Source: Anaerococcus vaginimassiliensis (GTDB taxonomy: Bacteria > Bacillota > Clostridia > Tissierellales > Peptoniphilaceae). From it: a DNA stretch of 64,000 nucleotides. Below the pieces are notes generated by a model. The model did no database searches and had not been told where the DNA came from. It saw nothing but the letters and a program-made list of their open reading frames with translations. Shown one piece after another: positions 1-8,578 of this stretch; position 1 is the stretch's first letter, and every line of letters begins with the position of its first letter. The DNA lies in NCBI RefSeq assembly GCF_900626155.1, contig NZ_LR130844.1:476191-540190 (forward strand), in the 5' to 3' direction. The position numbers and the translations under genes are program-made.

Positions 1-180
1 ATACCTTCTCATAAGTGAAAAAACTCTAGTAAAAGCAATAATCATTAATAGCATTATAAAAAACTGAGCAATTATGACTACAGTTTCATTTCCACCAAAG
101 AGGCTAACTAGGCTCATCACAAGGGTTGGAATTAGGATTGCAACAAGCATGAAGCTTAATAATTTCACTACCGATTTCAT
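1..180 (-). CDS. Partial membrane protein, N-terminal part only
   Basis: The reading frame enters from the left edge on the minus strand, with ATG at 180 preceded by an AGAGAG ribosome site; only the first 60 residues are in the window. They hold two hydrophobic segments (about residues 6-26 and 33-50) ending in a basic RR motif. This pattern resembles the start of CPBP-type intramembrane proteases or similar polytopic proteins, but no catalytic motif is visible here. The family is therefore a guess; that this is a real membrane-protein start is moderately supported. Confidence 0.5.
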   Translation of the reverse strand, partial: MKSVVKLLSFMLVAILIPTLVMSLVSLFGGNETVVIIAQFFIMLLMIIAFTRVFSLMRRY

Positions 181-287
181 ATATTTCTCTCTTTCTATAT
201 TTACTTTTAGGATAACACAAATAGGCGAAACTTTAAAGTTAGTTCTTTATCCATATATGAGTATAATACTAGAAAGTGAGGTGAATT

Positions 288-638
288 ATGGGACCTTTGA
301 TTGTAGCTGATACCCTACTATTGGTATTTAGTATTTATATAGGAATATTTTTGATTAAATTTTACTCCCCTTATCCGGAAATGCTGGTTGGCTTTCACAT
401 ATGGGAGGTTTGTTATTCTAAAGAAACTTGGGATTATGGAAATAAGTTAGCTGGAAAGCTTGCTATAGGACTTGGGATAATATTTTTTGCCCTTATCTAT
501 CCTATATCCCTTTATTTCGGAACAAATAGAAACTATCTTGCTGGGCTTATTTGCCTCTTAGTTGTCTTATATTTTATTTTTCTATTTGCTATAGTTAAAT
601 TTAGACTAAGGAAGAAATTCAATCTAAAAGATAAATAG
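288..638 (+). CDS. SdpI-like small membrane protein
   Basis: A 116-residue protein starting at ATG 288 after a GAGGTGAATT ribosome site. It has three hydrophobic segments (about 4-24, 56-76 and 82-102). Between the first and second lies a stretch with VGFHIW, a short polar linker, then SKETWDYGNKLAG, which resembles the conserved loop of the SdpI/YhfL family (G-[FY]-R-T, then S-x-E-x-W-x-x-A-N). SdpI of Bacillus subtilis gives immunity to the SdpC toxin, but most family members have no known role. No toxin partner is adjacent. It is a single-gene unit closed by a hairpin at 661-687. Confidence 0.55.
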   Translation: MGPLIVADTLLLVFSIYIGIFLIKFYSPYPEMLVGFHIWEVCYSKETWDYGNKLAGKLAIGLGIIFFALIYPISLYFGTNRNYLAGLICLLVVLYFIFLFAIVKFRLRKKFNLKDK

Positions 639-660
639 TTTCTTAACTTATTAAAATATA

Positions 661-687
661 AAGATCTCCCAATATTAGGGAGATCTT
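661..687. terminator. Bidirectional terminator between convergent genes
   Basis: A perfect 10-bp stem (AAGATCTCCC / GGGAGATCTT) with a 7-nt loop. It is followed by TTTT on the plus strand and by an AT-rich run on the minus strand, and lies between the convergent SdpI-like and PTS IIB genes. Confidence 0.85.
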
Positions 688-694
688 TTCGCTG

Positions 695-1177
695 TTAGTC
701 ATTTTCTTTTTTAAACATTGATGTTAGGTCGATCTTTTGAGCATAAGGACTGAGTCTAAGATAAACTTCCGATCCCTTAGTCATAAAATCTTTAAATATC
801 CTTAGGTCATCTTCATCAACCGCAACCTCTTCGGTCAAGGATTTCTTCCCTTCACTCATGTGAATTATCCCAATATTTATTGTAGGTATATCTAATCCTT
901 CAGATGCGATTATTTCTAGATCCCTTGCATTTTCTACTATCAGAAATATATCTTTATCAAGCTTTTTAACAAATTCTCCTACTTCTTTTACAGGTAGATA
1001 ATGCCTATTAATATTATCAGGAATTGTAAGATCCATGACTTTTTTCCTAAAATCATCACTACTTACCTTATCATTGGCAATTACAACAGTATCTACTCCA
1101 AGCTCTTTAGTCCAAACTTTAACGACCTTTCCATGAGACAATCTCGAATCGATTCTTACAAGTTTTATCTCTCCCAT
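695..1177 (-). CDS. PTS system mannose/fructose/sorbose-family IIB component (orphan)
   Basis: A 160-residue cytoplasmic protein of the EIIB-Man family, which passes phosphate from IIA to the incoming sugar. The N-terminal signature RIDSRLSHGKVV matches the family pattern R-[IV]-D-x-R-L-x-H-G-Q, with the phospho-acceptor His at residue 15. Length is normal for the family. No IIA, IIC or IID gene lies nearby; the only partner is the HAD phosphatase immediately upstream, whose stop overlaps this start by one base (TAATG), implying translational coupling. The orphan IIB may serve a transporter encoded elsewhere or have a regulatory role; the substrate cannot be read from sequence. Confidence 0.88.
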   Translation of the reverse strand: MGEIKLVRIDSRLSHGKVVKVWTKELGVDTVVIANDKVSSDDFRKKVMDLTIPDNINRHYLPVKEVGEFVKKLDKDIFLIVENARDLEIIASEGLDIPTINIGIIHMSEGKKSLTEEVAVDEDDLRIFKDFMTKGSEVYLRLSPYAQKIDLTSMFKKEND

Positions 1178-1827
1178 TATGCCCTCCTAATATCTTTAAT
1201 TTCCCTAGGATCATCTATAATGAGGTCAGGATTTCCTTTTTCTAAAATATCCCTAGACCTAAATCCCCAAGAGCAACCCACAGTAAATATGCCGGCGTTT
1301 TTCCCGCATTTCATATCAACTTCGCTATCGCCAAAGTAAATTATATCTGAAAAATCTACACCAAACCTTTCCCTTATGATAATTATTCCTTCAGGAGATG
1401 GCTTTCTCTCATAGCTTTCCTTATATCCTAGGATATAGTCAAAATAGCCTTCGCCAAAAACTTCTGTTATCACCTTGTTAGAGGTTGAATCTGGTTTGTT
1501 GGAAAAGCAAGTTATAATCTCACCTCTTTGTTTTATAATATCCAAGCTCTCCTTTATCCCGTCGTAGGCTTTTAATAAATAGCTTGGATCGTCATCATAA
1601 CTTTTATTATAAAAATCTAAAATTTCTTTCCTATAAACCGGATCAGAATCTGCCTTTACATAATCTAAAGATTTTTCTATTAGGACAACCGGACCATTTC
1701 CCACAAATTCTCTAACTTTTTCTTTAGGTACAGGGTCCAAATCATATTTTTTCATAGTCTTATTTATGTGATAATTAATTGAATCTATTGTGTTTAACAA
1801 GGTACCGTCTATATCAAATATATACAT
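1177..1827 (-). CDS. HAD-superfamily phosphatase (phosphoglycolate phosphatase-like)
   Basis: 216 residues with the HAD motifs in order: motif I DIDGTLL (nucleophile Asp5, acid Asp7), motif II CFSNKP near residue 108, motif III Lys in the YERKPSP stretch, and motif IV GDSEVDMKCGKNAG. The helical cap inserted after motif I fits subfamily I (Gph/PgmB type). It probably dephosphorylates a small phosphorylated metabolite; the substrate is unknown. It is the first gene of a two-gene unit with the PTS IIB. The ATG at 1827 has GGAGG seven bases upstream. Confidence 0.85.
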   Translation of the reverse strand: MYIFDIDGTLLNTIDSINYHINKTMKKYDLDPVPKEKVREFVGNGPVVLIEKSLDYVKADSDPVYRKEILDFYNKSYDDDPSYLLKAYDGIKESLDIIKQRGEIITCFSNKPDSTSNKVITEVFGEGYFDYILGYKESYERKPSPEGIIIIRERFGVDFSDIIYFGDSEVDMKCGKNAGIFTVGCSWGFRSRDILEKGNPDLIIDDPREIKDIRRA

Positions 1828-1941
1828 ATGACCTCCTTACTAGTCTTTCTACTTGTATTCTACCCTATTTGTTAAAAAAATAATAAAAAGCACTTTATTA
1901 GGGTATAATAATAGGAAGTATAAAAGAAAAAGAGGAAAATA

Positions 1942-3384
1942 ATGAACGATAAGAGAAACCTAACCATGTTAAGCGACTTCTATGAATTTAGCATGGCTAA
2001 TGCGTATTTCAACAACGGTATGAAAGATACAGTCGCAGTCTTTGATGCCTATTACAGAAAAAACCCTGATGAGGGTGGATTTTCAATATTTGCTGGTTTA
2101 CATGACATAATTGAATATGTTAAAAACCTCCATTTTGATGAAGAAGACATAGAATTTTTCAGGAAAAACGCCAATTTTAGCGAAGGATTCTTAGATTATC
2201 TAAGAGATTTTAAATTTACTGGAGATATATGGGCCTTTCCTGAAGGATCAGTTATGTTTCCTAATGAGCCAATCATTACAGTAAAAGCTCCAATCATAGA
2301 ATGTTCCATAGTAGAGACTTATCTGCTTTTATCTATGAACTTCAATTCTCTAGTAGCAACTAAGACAAATAGAATAGTTAGATCTGCTGGCGATAGACTC
2401 GTAATGGAATTTGGTGCAAGGCGTGCCCAAGGAGCAGACGCCTCTATAAATGGTGCAAGGGCAGCCTATATCGGTGGTGCTCCAATTACAAGTAACACTT
2501 ACTCAGCACAAAAATATAATTTTAAGGCAAGCGGAACTATGGCTCACTCATGGATTCAAGCTTTCCCAAGTGAATATGAGGCCTTTAAAACATATGCCAA
2601 ATCCTACCCAGACAATTGTATTTTGTTAATAGATACCTACGATACTCTAAGATCAGGTCTTCCAAATGCGATGAGAGTATTTGAAGAAGAACTTAAACCA
2701 AAGGGCCTATCAGGTGGAGTAAGGATTGATTCAGGCGATTTGGCCTATCTATCAAAAGAAATAAGAAAAATCCTTGATGAAAATGGCTTTACTGATGCAA
2801 AAATAGTCGCAAGTAACTCCCTAGACGAATTTACAATAGAATCTCTCCTATCCCAAGGAGCAAAGATTGATTCTTTCGGTATTGGAGAAAGGCTAATCAC
2901 AGCTAAATCAGATCCAGTTTTTGGTGGAGTGTATAAGCTAGTTGGAATCGAAAATAACGGAAAAATCGAAGCTAAAATCAAAGTTTCAGAAAATGTAGAA
3001 AAGATTACAACTCCAGGAGAAAAAAGAGTCTATAGACTATATGACCTAAAAACGGGCAAGGCAGAAGCAGATTATATAGCTTTGGAAAACGAAAAAATAG
3101 ATAGCTCTGAGCCACTTGTAATATTTGATCCACTCTTTACTTGGAAGATGAAGAGAATGGAAAACTACAAGGCAAGACCTATGAAAGAGCAAATCTTTAA
3201 AGATGGAAAATATGTATACGAAAACCCAAGTCTTGAAGAGATAGCAAACTACTCTAAAAAAGAAGTTGATAGTCTTTGGGAAGAGGTTAAAAGATTCGAC
3301 CAACCTCACAACTACTATGTAGATCTATCCCAAGAGTTGTGGAACTTAAAACAAAATTTGATACTGGAAGCAAAAGGAAGATAG
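1942..3384 (+). CDS. pncB: Nicotinate phosphoribosyltransferase
   Basis: 480 residues, normal length for the Firmicute NAPRTase family. It converts nicotinate and PRPP to nicotinate mononucleotide, with ATP hydrolysis, in NAD salvage. Recognisable parts are the N-terminal TMLSDFYEFSMANAYF, the central GARRAQGADASINGARAAYIGG, the GTMAHSWIQAF segment carrying the phosphorylated His, and the phosphate-binding GGVRIDSGDLAYLSKEIR and FGIGERL segments. It stands alone, with ATG at 1942 after AGAGGAAAAT and a TATAAT element about 30 bp upstream. Confidence 0.95.
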   Translation: MNDKRNLTMLSDFYEFSMANAYFNNGMKDTVAVFDAYYRKNPDEGGFSIFAGLHDIIEYVKNLHFDEEDIEFFRKNANFSEGFLDYLRDFKFTGDIWAFPEGSVMFPNEPIITVKAPIIECSIVETYLLLSMNFNSLVATKTNRIVRSAGDRLVMEFGARRAQGADASINGARAAYIGGAPITSNTYSAQKYNFKASGTMAHSWIQAFPSEYEAFKTYAKSYPDNCILLIDTYDTLRSGLPNAMRVFEEELKPKGLSGGVRIDSGDLAYLSKEIRKILDENGFTDAKIVASNSLDEFTIESLLSQGAKIDSFGIGERLITAKSDPVFGGVYKLVGIENNGKIEAKIKVSENVEKITTPGEKRVYRLYDLKTGKAEADYIALENEKIDSSEPLVIFDPLFTWKMKRMENYKARPMKEQIFKDGKYVYENPSLEEIANYSKKEVDSLWEEVKRFDQPHNYYVDLSQELWNLKQNLILEAKGR

Positions 3385-3388
3385 GAAA

Positions 3389-3414
3389 AAGGCAAGTTCA
3401 AGCTTGCCTTTTTT
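3389..3414 (+). terminator. Terminator of pncB
   Basis: Stem AAGGCAAG / CTTGCCTT followed by TTTTTT, five bases after the pncB stop. Confidence 0.88.
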
Positions 3415-3462
3415 ACATACCTAAAAATGTAATATACTCATTTTATATCAATAAAAATTTAC

Positions 3463-3492
3463 CAAAAAAGGACAGGCCTTTATCCTGTCCTT
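3463..3492 (-). terminator. Terminator of the flavoprotein gene
   Basis: On the minus strand AAGGACAGG pairs with CCTGTCCTT across a 7-nt loop and is followed by six T residues, just after the stop of the gene at 3498. Confidence 0.88.
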
Positions 3493-3497
3493 AAATT

Positions 3498-5306
3498 TTA
3501 TTTTTCTGAAATATATTCTTCTGCTGATTTTGCGGCGTTTCTACCGAATACCACTGTATCTGTCACAGCATTTCCACCTAGTCTATTTCCTCCGTGGATA
3601 CCTCCTGTAACTTCTCCAGCTGCATATAGACCTGGGATTACATTTTCATCTTTTGAGATCACTTCAGAGTTTGTATTTACCTTAACTCCTCCCATGGTGT
3701 GGTGGATTCCTGGAGCTATTTTTACTACATAGTAAGGTGCCTTGGAAAGATCTGATTTAGACTTATCCATTCCCTTTCTACCAAAGTCTGGATCTTCGTT
3801 ATTGGCACAGATTTCCTTCCACTTTTCTATAGAGTTTTTAACAGTTTCTTCGTCTGCTTCCATTATTTCAGCAAGTTTTTTAACGTCATCTGCCTTTTCT
3901 AATAGACCTTTGTCAAAATATTTTTTGATTGTAGCTGATTCATCCATCATCTTTTGGTCAACTACAAGATAAGCTGCCTTTCCTTCTTGGTCTAGGATTG
4001 TTTTTGATACGAAATCTCTTGTTTGAAGTTCATCAACAAATCTTTCACCCTTTTGATTTAAAAGAATTGCTCCTTCTCCTCTAAGCCCTTCAGAGATTAG
4101 AGATCCGTCTTTTTGAACAACTGTTGGATGGATTTGAATTTGATCCATATCAATAAAGTCTGCTCCAGCTTTTTCAAGGAAGTCTACAGCATCTCCTGTT
4201 ATTGATTTAGCATTTGTTGAAACATAACCTTCAAGCTCTGGTTTGTATTTTACAACCATATCCATGTTTGAACCAAAACCACCGCTTGCTACAATAACTG
4301 CATCAGCATTTACTGTAAGGTCACCTTTTTTTGTCTCGCAAACTACACCCTTAGCTACTCCATCTTCCATAATTATTTCGTTTACTCTTGCATCGTAGAT
4401 GAAGTTTACTCCAAGTTCTTTGGCTTTTTTAGTAAGTTTATCTACTAAGTAAGAACCAACTGGAATTGATTTTCCTTCTTCATTTACTGGAGCGTGAGTT
4501 CTCATCTCTGTTTGTCCACCAGAAAATTTAAGTTGAGTTAATGGAGCACCGAGTTCTTCTAGCCAGTCGATAGCATCTGATGATGATTCTACCATTTTTC
4601 TAACTAGGTCAGGGTTGTTAATATCATGGCCACCCTTCATTGTATCTTCGAAAAATAGGTCGTTAGTGTCAGCTATTCCTTCTTTTTCTTGAAGCTTTGT
4701 CTCTGATGCATTCATTCCACCTGAAGCAAGGGAAGAGTTACCACCAGTTATGCTTGCTTTTTCTACAACTGTTACTTCTTTTCCGTCTTGGGCAAGTTGG
4801 ATAGCAGCAGATAAACCAGCTCCGCCAGCACCGACTACGACTACTTCTGTATCTACAGGTGTTTTAAAGTCATCTTCTACATCTTTTGCCTCTAGATTTT
4901 CAGCATCAACTCCTGCTGTAAGTAGAGCTTCATTTACAGCTGACAAAAATGCTGCTGATGATATTGTAGCTCCTGTAGCTCTATCAACATCTGTAGAATT
5001 TCTCGCTATGACTTCGTCTTTTACCCTCTCGATTCCTTGTGAACCAACGGATACAGTTTCATTTTCTTCTGTTTCTATGTCTGTAATCACTCCCTTATCA
5101 AGGGTTACTTTTACATTTATGTCTCCACCGTATCCTGTTGCTTTTCCTTCATATGTACCTGAAACTTCACTAGCATCCTTAGCCTTAGATGGTTGTTCTG
5201 TCTTAGCCTCTTCTTTTGTTTCTTCTTTTGTGTCTGTTGGATTTGATCCACAAGAAGTAAGAGCAAGAGCTAGGGCTAGACCAGCGAATAAATTTTTAGC
5301 TTTCAT
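3498..5306 (-). CDS. Exported flavocytochrome-type fumarate reductase-like lipoprotein (FMN_bind + FAD domains)
   Basis: 602 residues. A lipobox signal (LALTSCGS, Cys19) predicts anchoring outside the membrane. An FMN_bind domain (about 45-130) carries the flavinylation-type motif TGATISS. It is followed by a FAD-dependent reductase domain with the dinucleotide fold VVVVGAGGAGLSAAIQLA. The catalytic pattern of soluble fumarate reductases is present: HPT, then SEGLRGEGAILLN with its acid-base Arg, HHTMGG, and GNRLGGNAVTD near the C-terminus. It likely passes electrons from a membrane carrier through covalent FMN and FAD to fumarate or a related enoate such as urocanate; the exact substrate is inferred. 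There are no heme motifs. It lies 71 bp after the FMN-binding lipoprotein, with only an attenuating hairpin between. Confidence 0.9.
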   Translation of the reverse strand: MKAKNLFAGLALALALTSCGSNPTDTKEETKEEAKTEQPSKAKDASEVSGTYEGKATGYGGDINVKVTLDKGVITDIETEENETVSVGSQGIERVKDEVIARNSTDVDRATGATISSAAFLSAVNEALLTAGVDAENLEAKDVEDDFKTPVDTEVVVVGAGGAGLSAAIQLAQDGKEVTVVEKASITGGNSSLASGGMNASETKLQEKEGIADTNDLFFEDTMKGGHDINNPDLVRKMVESSSDAIDWLEELGAPLTQLKFSGGQTEMRTHAPVNEEGKSIPVGSYLVDKLTKKAKELGVNFIYDARVNEIIMEDGVAKGVVCETKKGDLTVNADAVIVASGGFGSNMDMVVKYKPELEGYVSTNAKSITGDAVDFLEKAGADFIDMDQIQIHPTVVQKDGSLISEGLRGEGAILLNQKGERFVDELQTRDFVSKTILDQEGKAAYLVVDQKMMDESATIKKYFDKGLLEKADDVKKLAEIMEADEETVKNSIEKWKEICANNEDPDFGRKGMDKSKSDLSKAPYYVVKIAPGIHHTMGGVKVNTNSEVISKDENVIPGLYAAGEVTGGIHGGNRLGGNAVTDTVVFGRNAAKSAEEYISEK

Positions 5307-5335
5307 ATTTCCTCCTTTATATCAAAGCTTTTAAA

Positions 5336-5366
5336 AAAGCTCCAAAGGAATCTCCTCTGGAGCTTT
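5336..5366 (-). terminator. Hairpin terminator/attenuator between the two flavin lipoprotein genes
   Basis: On the minus strand AAAGCTCCA pairs with TGGAGCTTT and is followed by TTTTTT. No promoter is evident between this hairpin and the downstream gene start at 5306, so the flavocytochrome gene probably depends on read-through. Confidence 0.8.
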
Positions 5367-5377
5367 AATAAATTATA

Positions 5378-5758
5378 TTATTTTGCAGCTTTAATAGCTT
5401 CGTCAACAGCTGTCTTAAGAGCTTCACTTGTTACAGTTGCTCCTGAAACATTGTCAACACCTTCTGTTCCATTGTTCTTTTTGATATCTTCAACTAATGT
5501 TGGAACAGCATCAGCGCCTACGCCTTCTGTTTCTGTGTGGTCAACTTGGATATCTTTGATTGTTTCACCATCCATAGTTACTTTAACTTTGATATCTCCA
5601 TTGTAACCTGCTGCTGTAGCTTCACCGACTTTTTCGCCAGTTTCTGCTGTTTCAGTTTTAGCTGTATCTGTGTCTGTTGTTGTATCAGCTTTGTTTCCAC
5701 AAGCTGTTAAAGCAAGTGCAAGTAATGCAACTGCTGCATATGATTTTATATTTTTCAT
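5378..5758 (-). CDS. Stand-alone FMN-binding domain lipoprotein
   Basis: 126 residues: a lipoprotein signal ending LALTACGN (Cys20), a short Thr/Asp-rich linker, then a single FMN_bind domain with the attachment-type motif SGATVTS near residue 105. Proteins of this type receive FMN on a Thr through an ApbE transferase and act as one-electron shuttles on the outer face of the membrane. The linked reductase downstream is the likely partner. The upstream promoter is strong and a terminator follows the gene, so it is probably made in excess over the reductase. No apbE gene is in this window. Confidence 0.88.
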   Translation of the reverse strand: MKNIKSYAAVALLALALTACGNKADTTTDTDTAKTETAETGEKVGEATAAGYNGDIKVKVTMDGETIKDIQVDHTETEGVGADAVPTLVEDIKKNNGTEGVDNVSGATVTSEALKTAVDEAIKAAK

Positions 5759-5791
5759 ATATTATCTCCTTTATATTAGTAGTGTCAGATA

Positions 5792-5820
5792 ATTATACTA
5801 CATACGTTTTCTATTTTCAA
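5792..5820 (-). promoter_or_regulatory. Sigma-A promoter of the flavin lipoprotein operon
   Basis: On the minus strand: TTGAAA (5820-5815), a 17-bp spacer, TATAAT (5797-5792). It sits 34 bp upstream of the ATG at 5758, and an AAGGAGATA ribosome site follows. Confidence 0.8.
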
Positions 5821-5837
5821 ACTGGTATCTTTTAGCT

Positions 5838-7205
5838 TCAATTCAATACATCTTTTATAACTTGGCTGATATTTGCGTATTGAATAACTTCTAAATCTTT
5901 AAAGTCTTTATCATCAACTGAGTTTCTCGCTACAAAAGCTTTCTTGTAACCGAGTCTTTCGATTTCTTTTAGTCTTTGTTTGATTTGAGGGACTTTCTTA
6001 AGCTCTCCTGTCAGACCAACTTCTGCTATAAATACATACTTATCAGAAACTGGTTTTTTCATTAGGGAAGATGCAATTGATATCATTATAGCAAGGTTGA
6101 CTGAAGGTTCGCTTAGCTTAAGCCCACCTGTTGTCTTTATTATAACATTGTAGTCGAAAAGATTAAGACCTGCTCTTTCTTGTAGGATTGATATTAGCGT
6201 ATTTAGGTCATCTCTTCTTAGGCTATCTCCTATCCTCTGTGGATAGGGCATAAATGATTTAGATACCAAAGATTCAATCTCGACTTCTAATAGTCTAGAA
6301 CCTTCTTTAGTTACAGAAATAGCTGATCCTTCGATTTCTTCACTTCTTTCTGTAATAAAATACTGGCTAGGATTACTAATTTCATTTAGACCATCTTCAT
6401 CCATGGAAAATAGTCCGATTTCTCCTGTTCTACCAAACCTATTTTTGCTTGATGTTAAAACTCTTAGGTCCTCTTCGCTTTCTCCATCTAAGATTAAAAC
6501 CGTATCTACCAAGTGCTCCAAGGTCCTAAGTCCTGCCATCTCTCCCTTTTTGGTCATGTGGCCAATCATTATCACAGCTCTTTTTCTATTAAAATCTTTG
6601 GCTATTTCTACCGCTTTGTTACTTACTTCTATTGTTTGAGTAGGACTTCCTGCCTTGCTATCAAACTCAGCTAGGCTAAAGGTTTGGATGGAATCTAAAA
6701 AGACAATATCCGCATCTATTTTTTTGATTTCCTTTATTGCAAGGTCCATGGAGTTTGTAGAAAGTATCCAGACATTTTCAGGCAAAGAATCATTCATAAT
6801 CCTATCTGCCCTCGATTTTATCTGACTTTCACTCTCTTCTCCAGATATATAAATCACCTTTAGTCCCAAATCAGCATATGATTTTGATAGTTGCAAAAGA
6901 AGAGTAGACTTTCCTGCTCCAGGTCTTGCAGTAAGTATCGAAACAGAATCTCTTACTAGTCCACCGCCGACTGCTCTATCAAACTCAGCATAAGATGATT
7001 TTATCCTCTCAGAGGCATCAAGGCTTATGGATTTTAGTTTTTTAGATGTTTTATCTTCTACCACAATAGATTTACTAGCAGATGTTTTTTCAACTACTAC
7101 TTCGTGCATAGTCCCCCATTTTTTGCACTGAGGACATTGGCCCGCCCACACTCCTTGGGTGTGACCACATTCTACACATTCGTAGGCTTTTTTGACTTTC
7201 GCCAT
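5838..7205 (-). CDS. radA: DNA repair protein RadA (Sms)
   Basis: 455 residues, typical length. The N-terminal C4 zinc finger (Cys10, Cys13, Cys24, Cys27) is followed by a RecA-like ATPase with Walker A RPGAGKST near residue 94, Walker B ADIVFLDSIQ, and the RadA-specific KNRFG motif (TSSKNRFGRTGEIG). The C-terminus is the Lon-protease-like domain with SEPSVNLAIMISIASS. RadA is a DnaB-like branch-migration helicase used in recombinational repair. Its start overlaps the stop of the upstream ligase gene by one base, so the two are translated together. Confidence 0.96.
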   Translation of the reverse strand: MAKVKKAYECVECGHTQGVWAGQCPQCKKWGTMHEVVVEKTSASKSIVVEDKTSKKLKSISLDASERIKSSYAEFDRAVGGGLVRDSVSILTARPGAGKSTLLLQLSKSYADLGLKVIYISGEESESQIKSRADRIMNDSLPENVWILSTNSMDLAIKEIKKIDADIVFLDSIQTFSLAEFDSKAGSPTQTIEVSNKAVEIAKDFNRKRAVIMIGHMTKKGEMAGLRTLEHLVDTVLILDGESEEDLRVLTSSKNRFGRTGEIGLFSMDEDGLNEISNPSQYFITERSEEIEGSAISVTKEGSRLLEVEIESLVSKSFMPYPQRIGDSLRRDDLNTLISILQERAGLNLFDYNVIIKTTGGLKLSEPSVNLAIMISIASSLMKKPVSDKYVFIAEVGLTGELKKVPQIKQRLKEIERLGYKKAFVARNSVDDKDFKDLEVIQYANISQVIKDVLN

Positions 7206-8503
7206 TACATTCTCCTTAGAGATGAGTCAGCGGAAAATTCTCTTATTGCTTTCTTAGGATCTTCTTTATAGAGATTTTCATAGATATCTCTAGGACTTTT
7301 TCCTTCTTTTAGTATTTCTTCTAGTGGATCTAGGAAGTGTGCTTCGTTATCTAGTGATTTTTTCGCCATAGCTACAAAATCCAATCCCCATTTATAGACT
7401 TCTTTATCTTCGTATTTTGCCAAAAGACCGTATCTTTCTGCCCTACTTTTTAGGTTGGTAAACTTCCAAAAGTCCATATCAGAAAAAGTCTCATACATTT
7501 TATTTAAGTTCTCTTCATCATAGAAGATTCCCTTAATCAAGGCCAAACAGGCAAAGTTATATGGATAAGGAACTTCATCTGGCATCCTTATTTCTATATA
7601 TTTCTTTGCTCTAACATCTGGAAATACTATTGATAGGGCGTGAAAAATCATCTCATCGCTACTATCTTGATCCATTATCTCTGAAAATTTTACGCTACCC
7701 TTGTACTTATCCTCGCCGTCTTCATGGACAAATATAATATCTGTATCTAAAATCTTTGCCGCATATTTTTCGTAAGATAGGTCCTTGTCAAAGGCAAATT
7801 CATAAGTTCCTGTCCTTGTCCTATCGCAATTATCCCATATCATCTGACGGAGATTTCTCTTCTTGTAGACTTCTCCCTCAAAAATATAGGCATTATCAAA
7901 CATAGAATATAAAAATGGACCCATGGCACTAGCTACAAGATATTTCTTCTTAAAATCTTCTTCGCTAGAATAATCTATGGCAGCTTGAAGACTTGCTGTT
8001 CCTTTCATCATATTGTGAGCGTAGGCTGCTCCATTTACCCTAAAATACTCGTACATGTAGTCATATCTTTTCTTAGGGATTATTTTAATATCGTCAATTT
8101 TAGTCCTTGGATGATATCCTGTCATAGCTAAAACTTGACCCTTTTTTTCAAAGACTGGGACAATTTCGCCCATAGCTACTTTATAATCCTCGTACAAGTC
8201 ATTTATATTTTTCCTTGACGCTAGGGCAAGCTCAAACTGACTTGCTGGTTCTACTGATATATCAAACCTGTCCTTGCTAAGTCCTAGGATATTACCATCT
8301 TCTAAATGCTTGTCATAACCTAGTTTTGAGATTTCTTCCATGGATTCTGCTATTCCGTTTTCTCCATAATAAGAAACTGTATTTAAAGTATTTTCATCTA
8401 CAACAAAATGTTCAGATTCAAAACCTATAGCAAAATCTTCTGAGTCTTTCTCTCCGCTTTTTATATAATTAATTATTTTTTGTATTTTTTCTTTGTATTC
8501 CAT
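7205..8503 (-). CDS. Glutamate-cysteine ligase, GCS2-like family
   Basis: 432 residues resembling the carboxylate-amine/glutamate-cysteine ligase family. The early segment FAIGFESEHFVV supplies the Glu residues that bind metal and nucleotide. Later segments typical of the family are LAMTGYHPRTK, the GTASLQAAIDY loop and YIEIRMPDEVPYPY. The enzyme would join glutamate and cysteine in an ATP-dependent step toward glutathione or a related thiol. No glutathione synthetase is fused or adjacent, so the product in this organism is uncertain (gamma-glutamylcysteine alone is possible). It is the first gene of an operon with radA. Confidence 0.78.
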   Translation of the reverse strand: MEYKEKIQKIINYIKSGEKDSEDFAIGFESEHFVVDENTLNTVSYYGENGIAESMEEISKLGYDKHLEDGNILGLSKDRFDISVEPASQFELALASRKNINDLYEDYKVAMGEIVPVFEKKGQVLAMTGYHPRTKIDDIKIIPKKRYDYMYEYFRVNGAAYAHNMMKGTASLQAAIDYSSEEDFKKKYLVASAMGPFLYSMFDNAYIFEGEVYKKRNLRQMIWDNCDRTRTGTYEFAFDKDLSYEKYAAKILDTDIIFVHEDGEDKYKGSVKFSEIMDQDSSDEMIFHALSIVFPDVRAKKYIEIRMPDEVPYPYNFACLALIKGIFYDEENLNKMYETFSDMDFWKFTNLKSRAERYGLLAKYEDKEVYKWGLDFVAMAKKSLDNEAHFLDPLEEILKEGKSPRDIYENLYKEDPKKAIREFSADSSLRRM

Positions 8504-8566
8504 AATTTTCCTCTTCTTTACTTCTGCCTACACTATACGCCTTATGGAATATTTCTACCAAGCCTA

Positions 8567-8572
8567 TATAAT
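8567..8572 (+). promoter_or_regulatory. -10 element placing transcription start on the ogt ATG
   Basis: A consensus TATAAT at 8567-8572 puts the expected +1 at 8579, the A of the initiation codon. No Shine-Dalgarno sequence precedes the codon. The -35 region is poor. Confidence 0.5.
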
Positions 8573-8578
8573 ACCTGT

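Noticed and set aside
74-310. 78-codon plus-strand frame at the left edge
   Set aside because: The minus-strand membrane-protein start at 180 has a ribosome site and better hydrophobic pattern; the plus frame also runs into the next gene's ribosome site.
4750-5334. 194-codon open frame on the plus strand opposite the flavocytochrome gene
   Set aside because: It is the mirror of a Ser/Ala/Thr-rich coding region, has low-complexity composition and no ribosome site.
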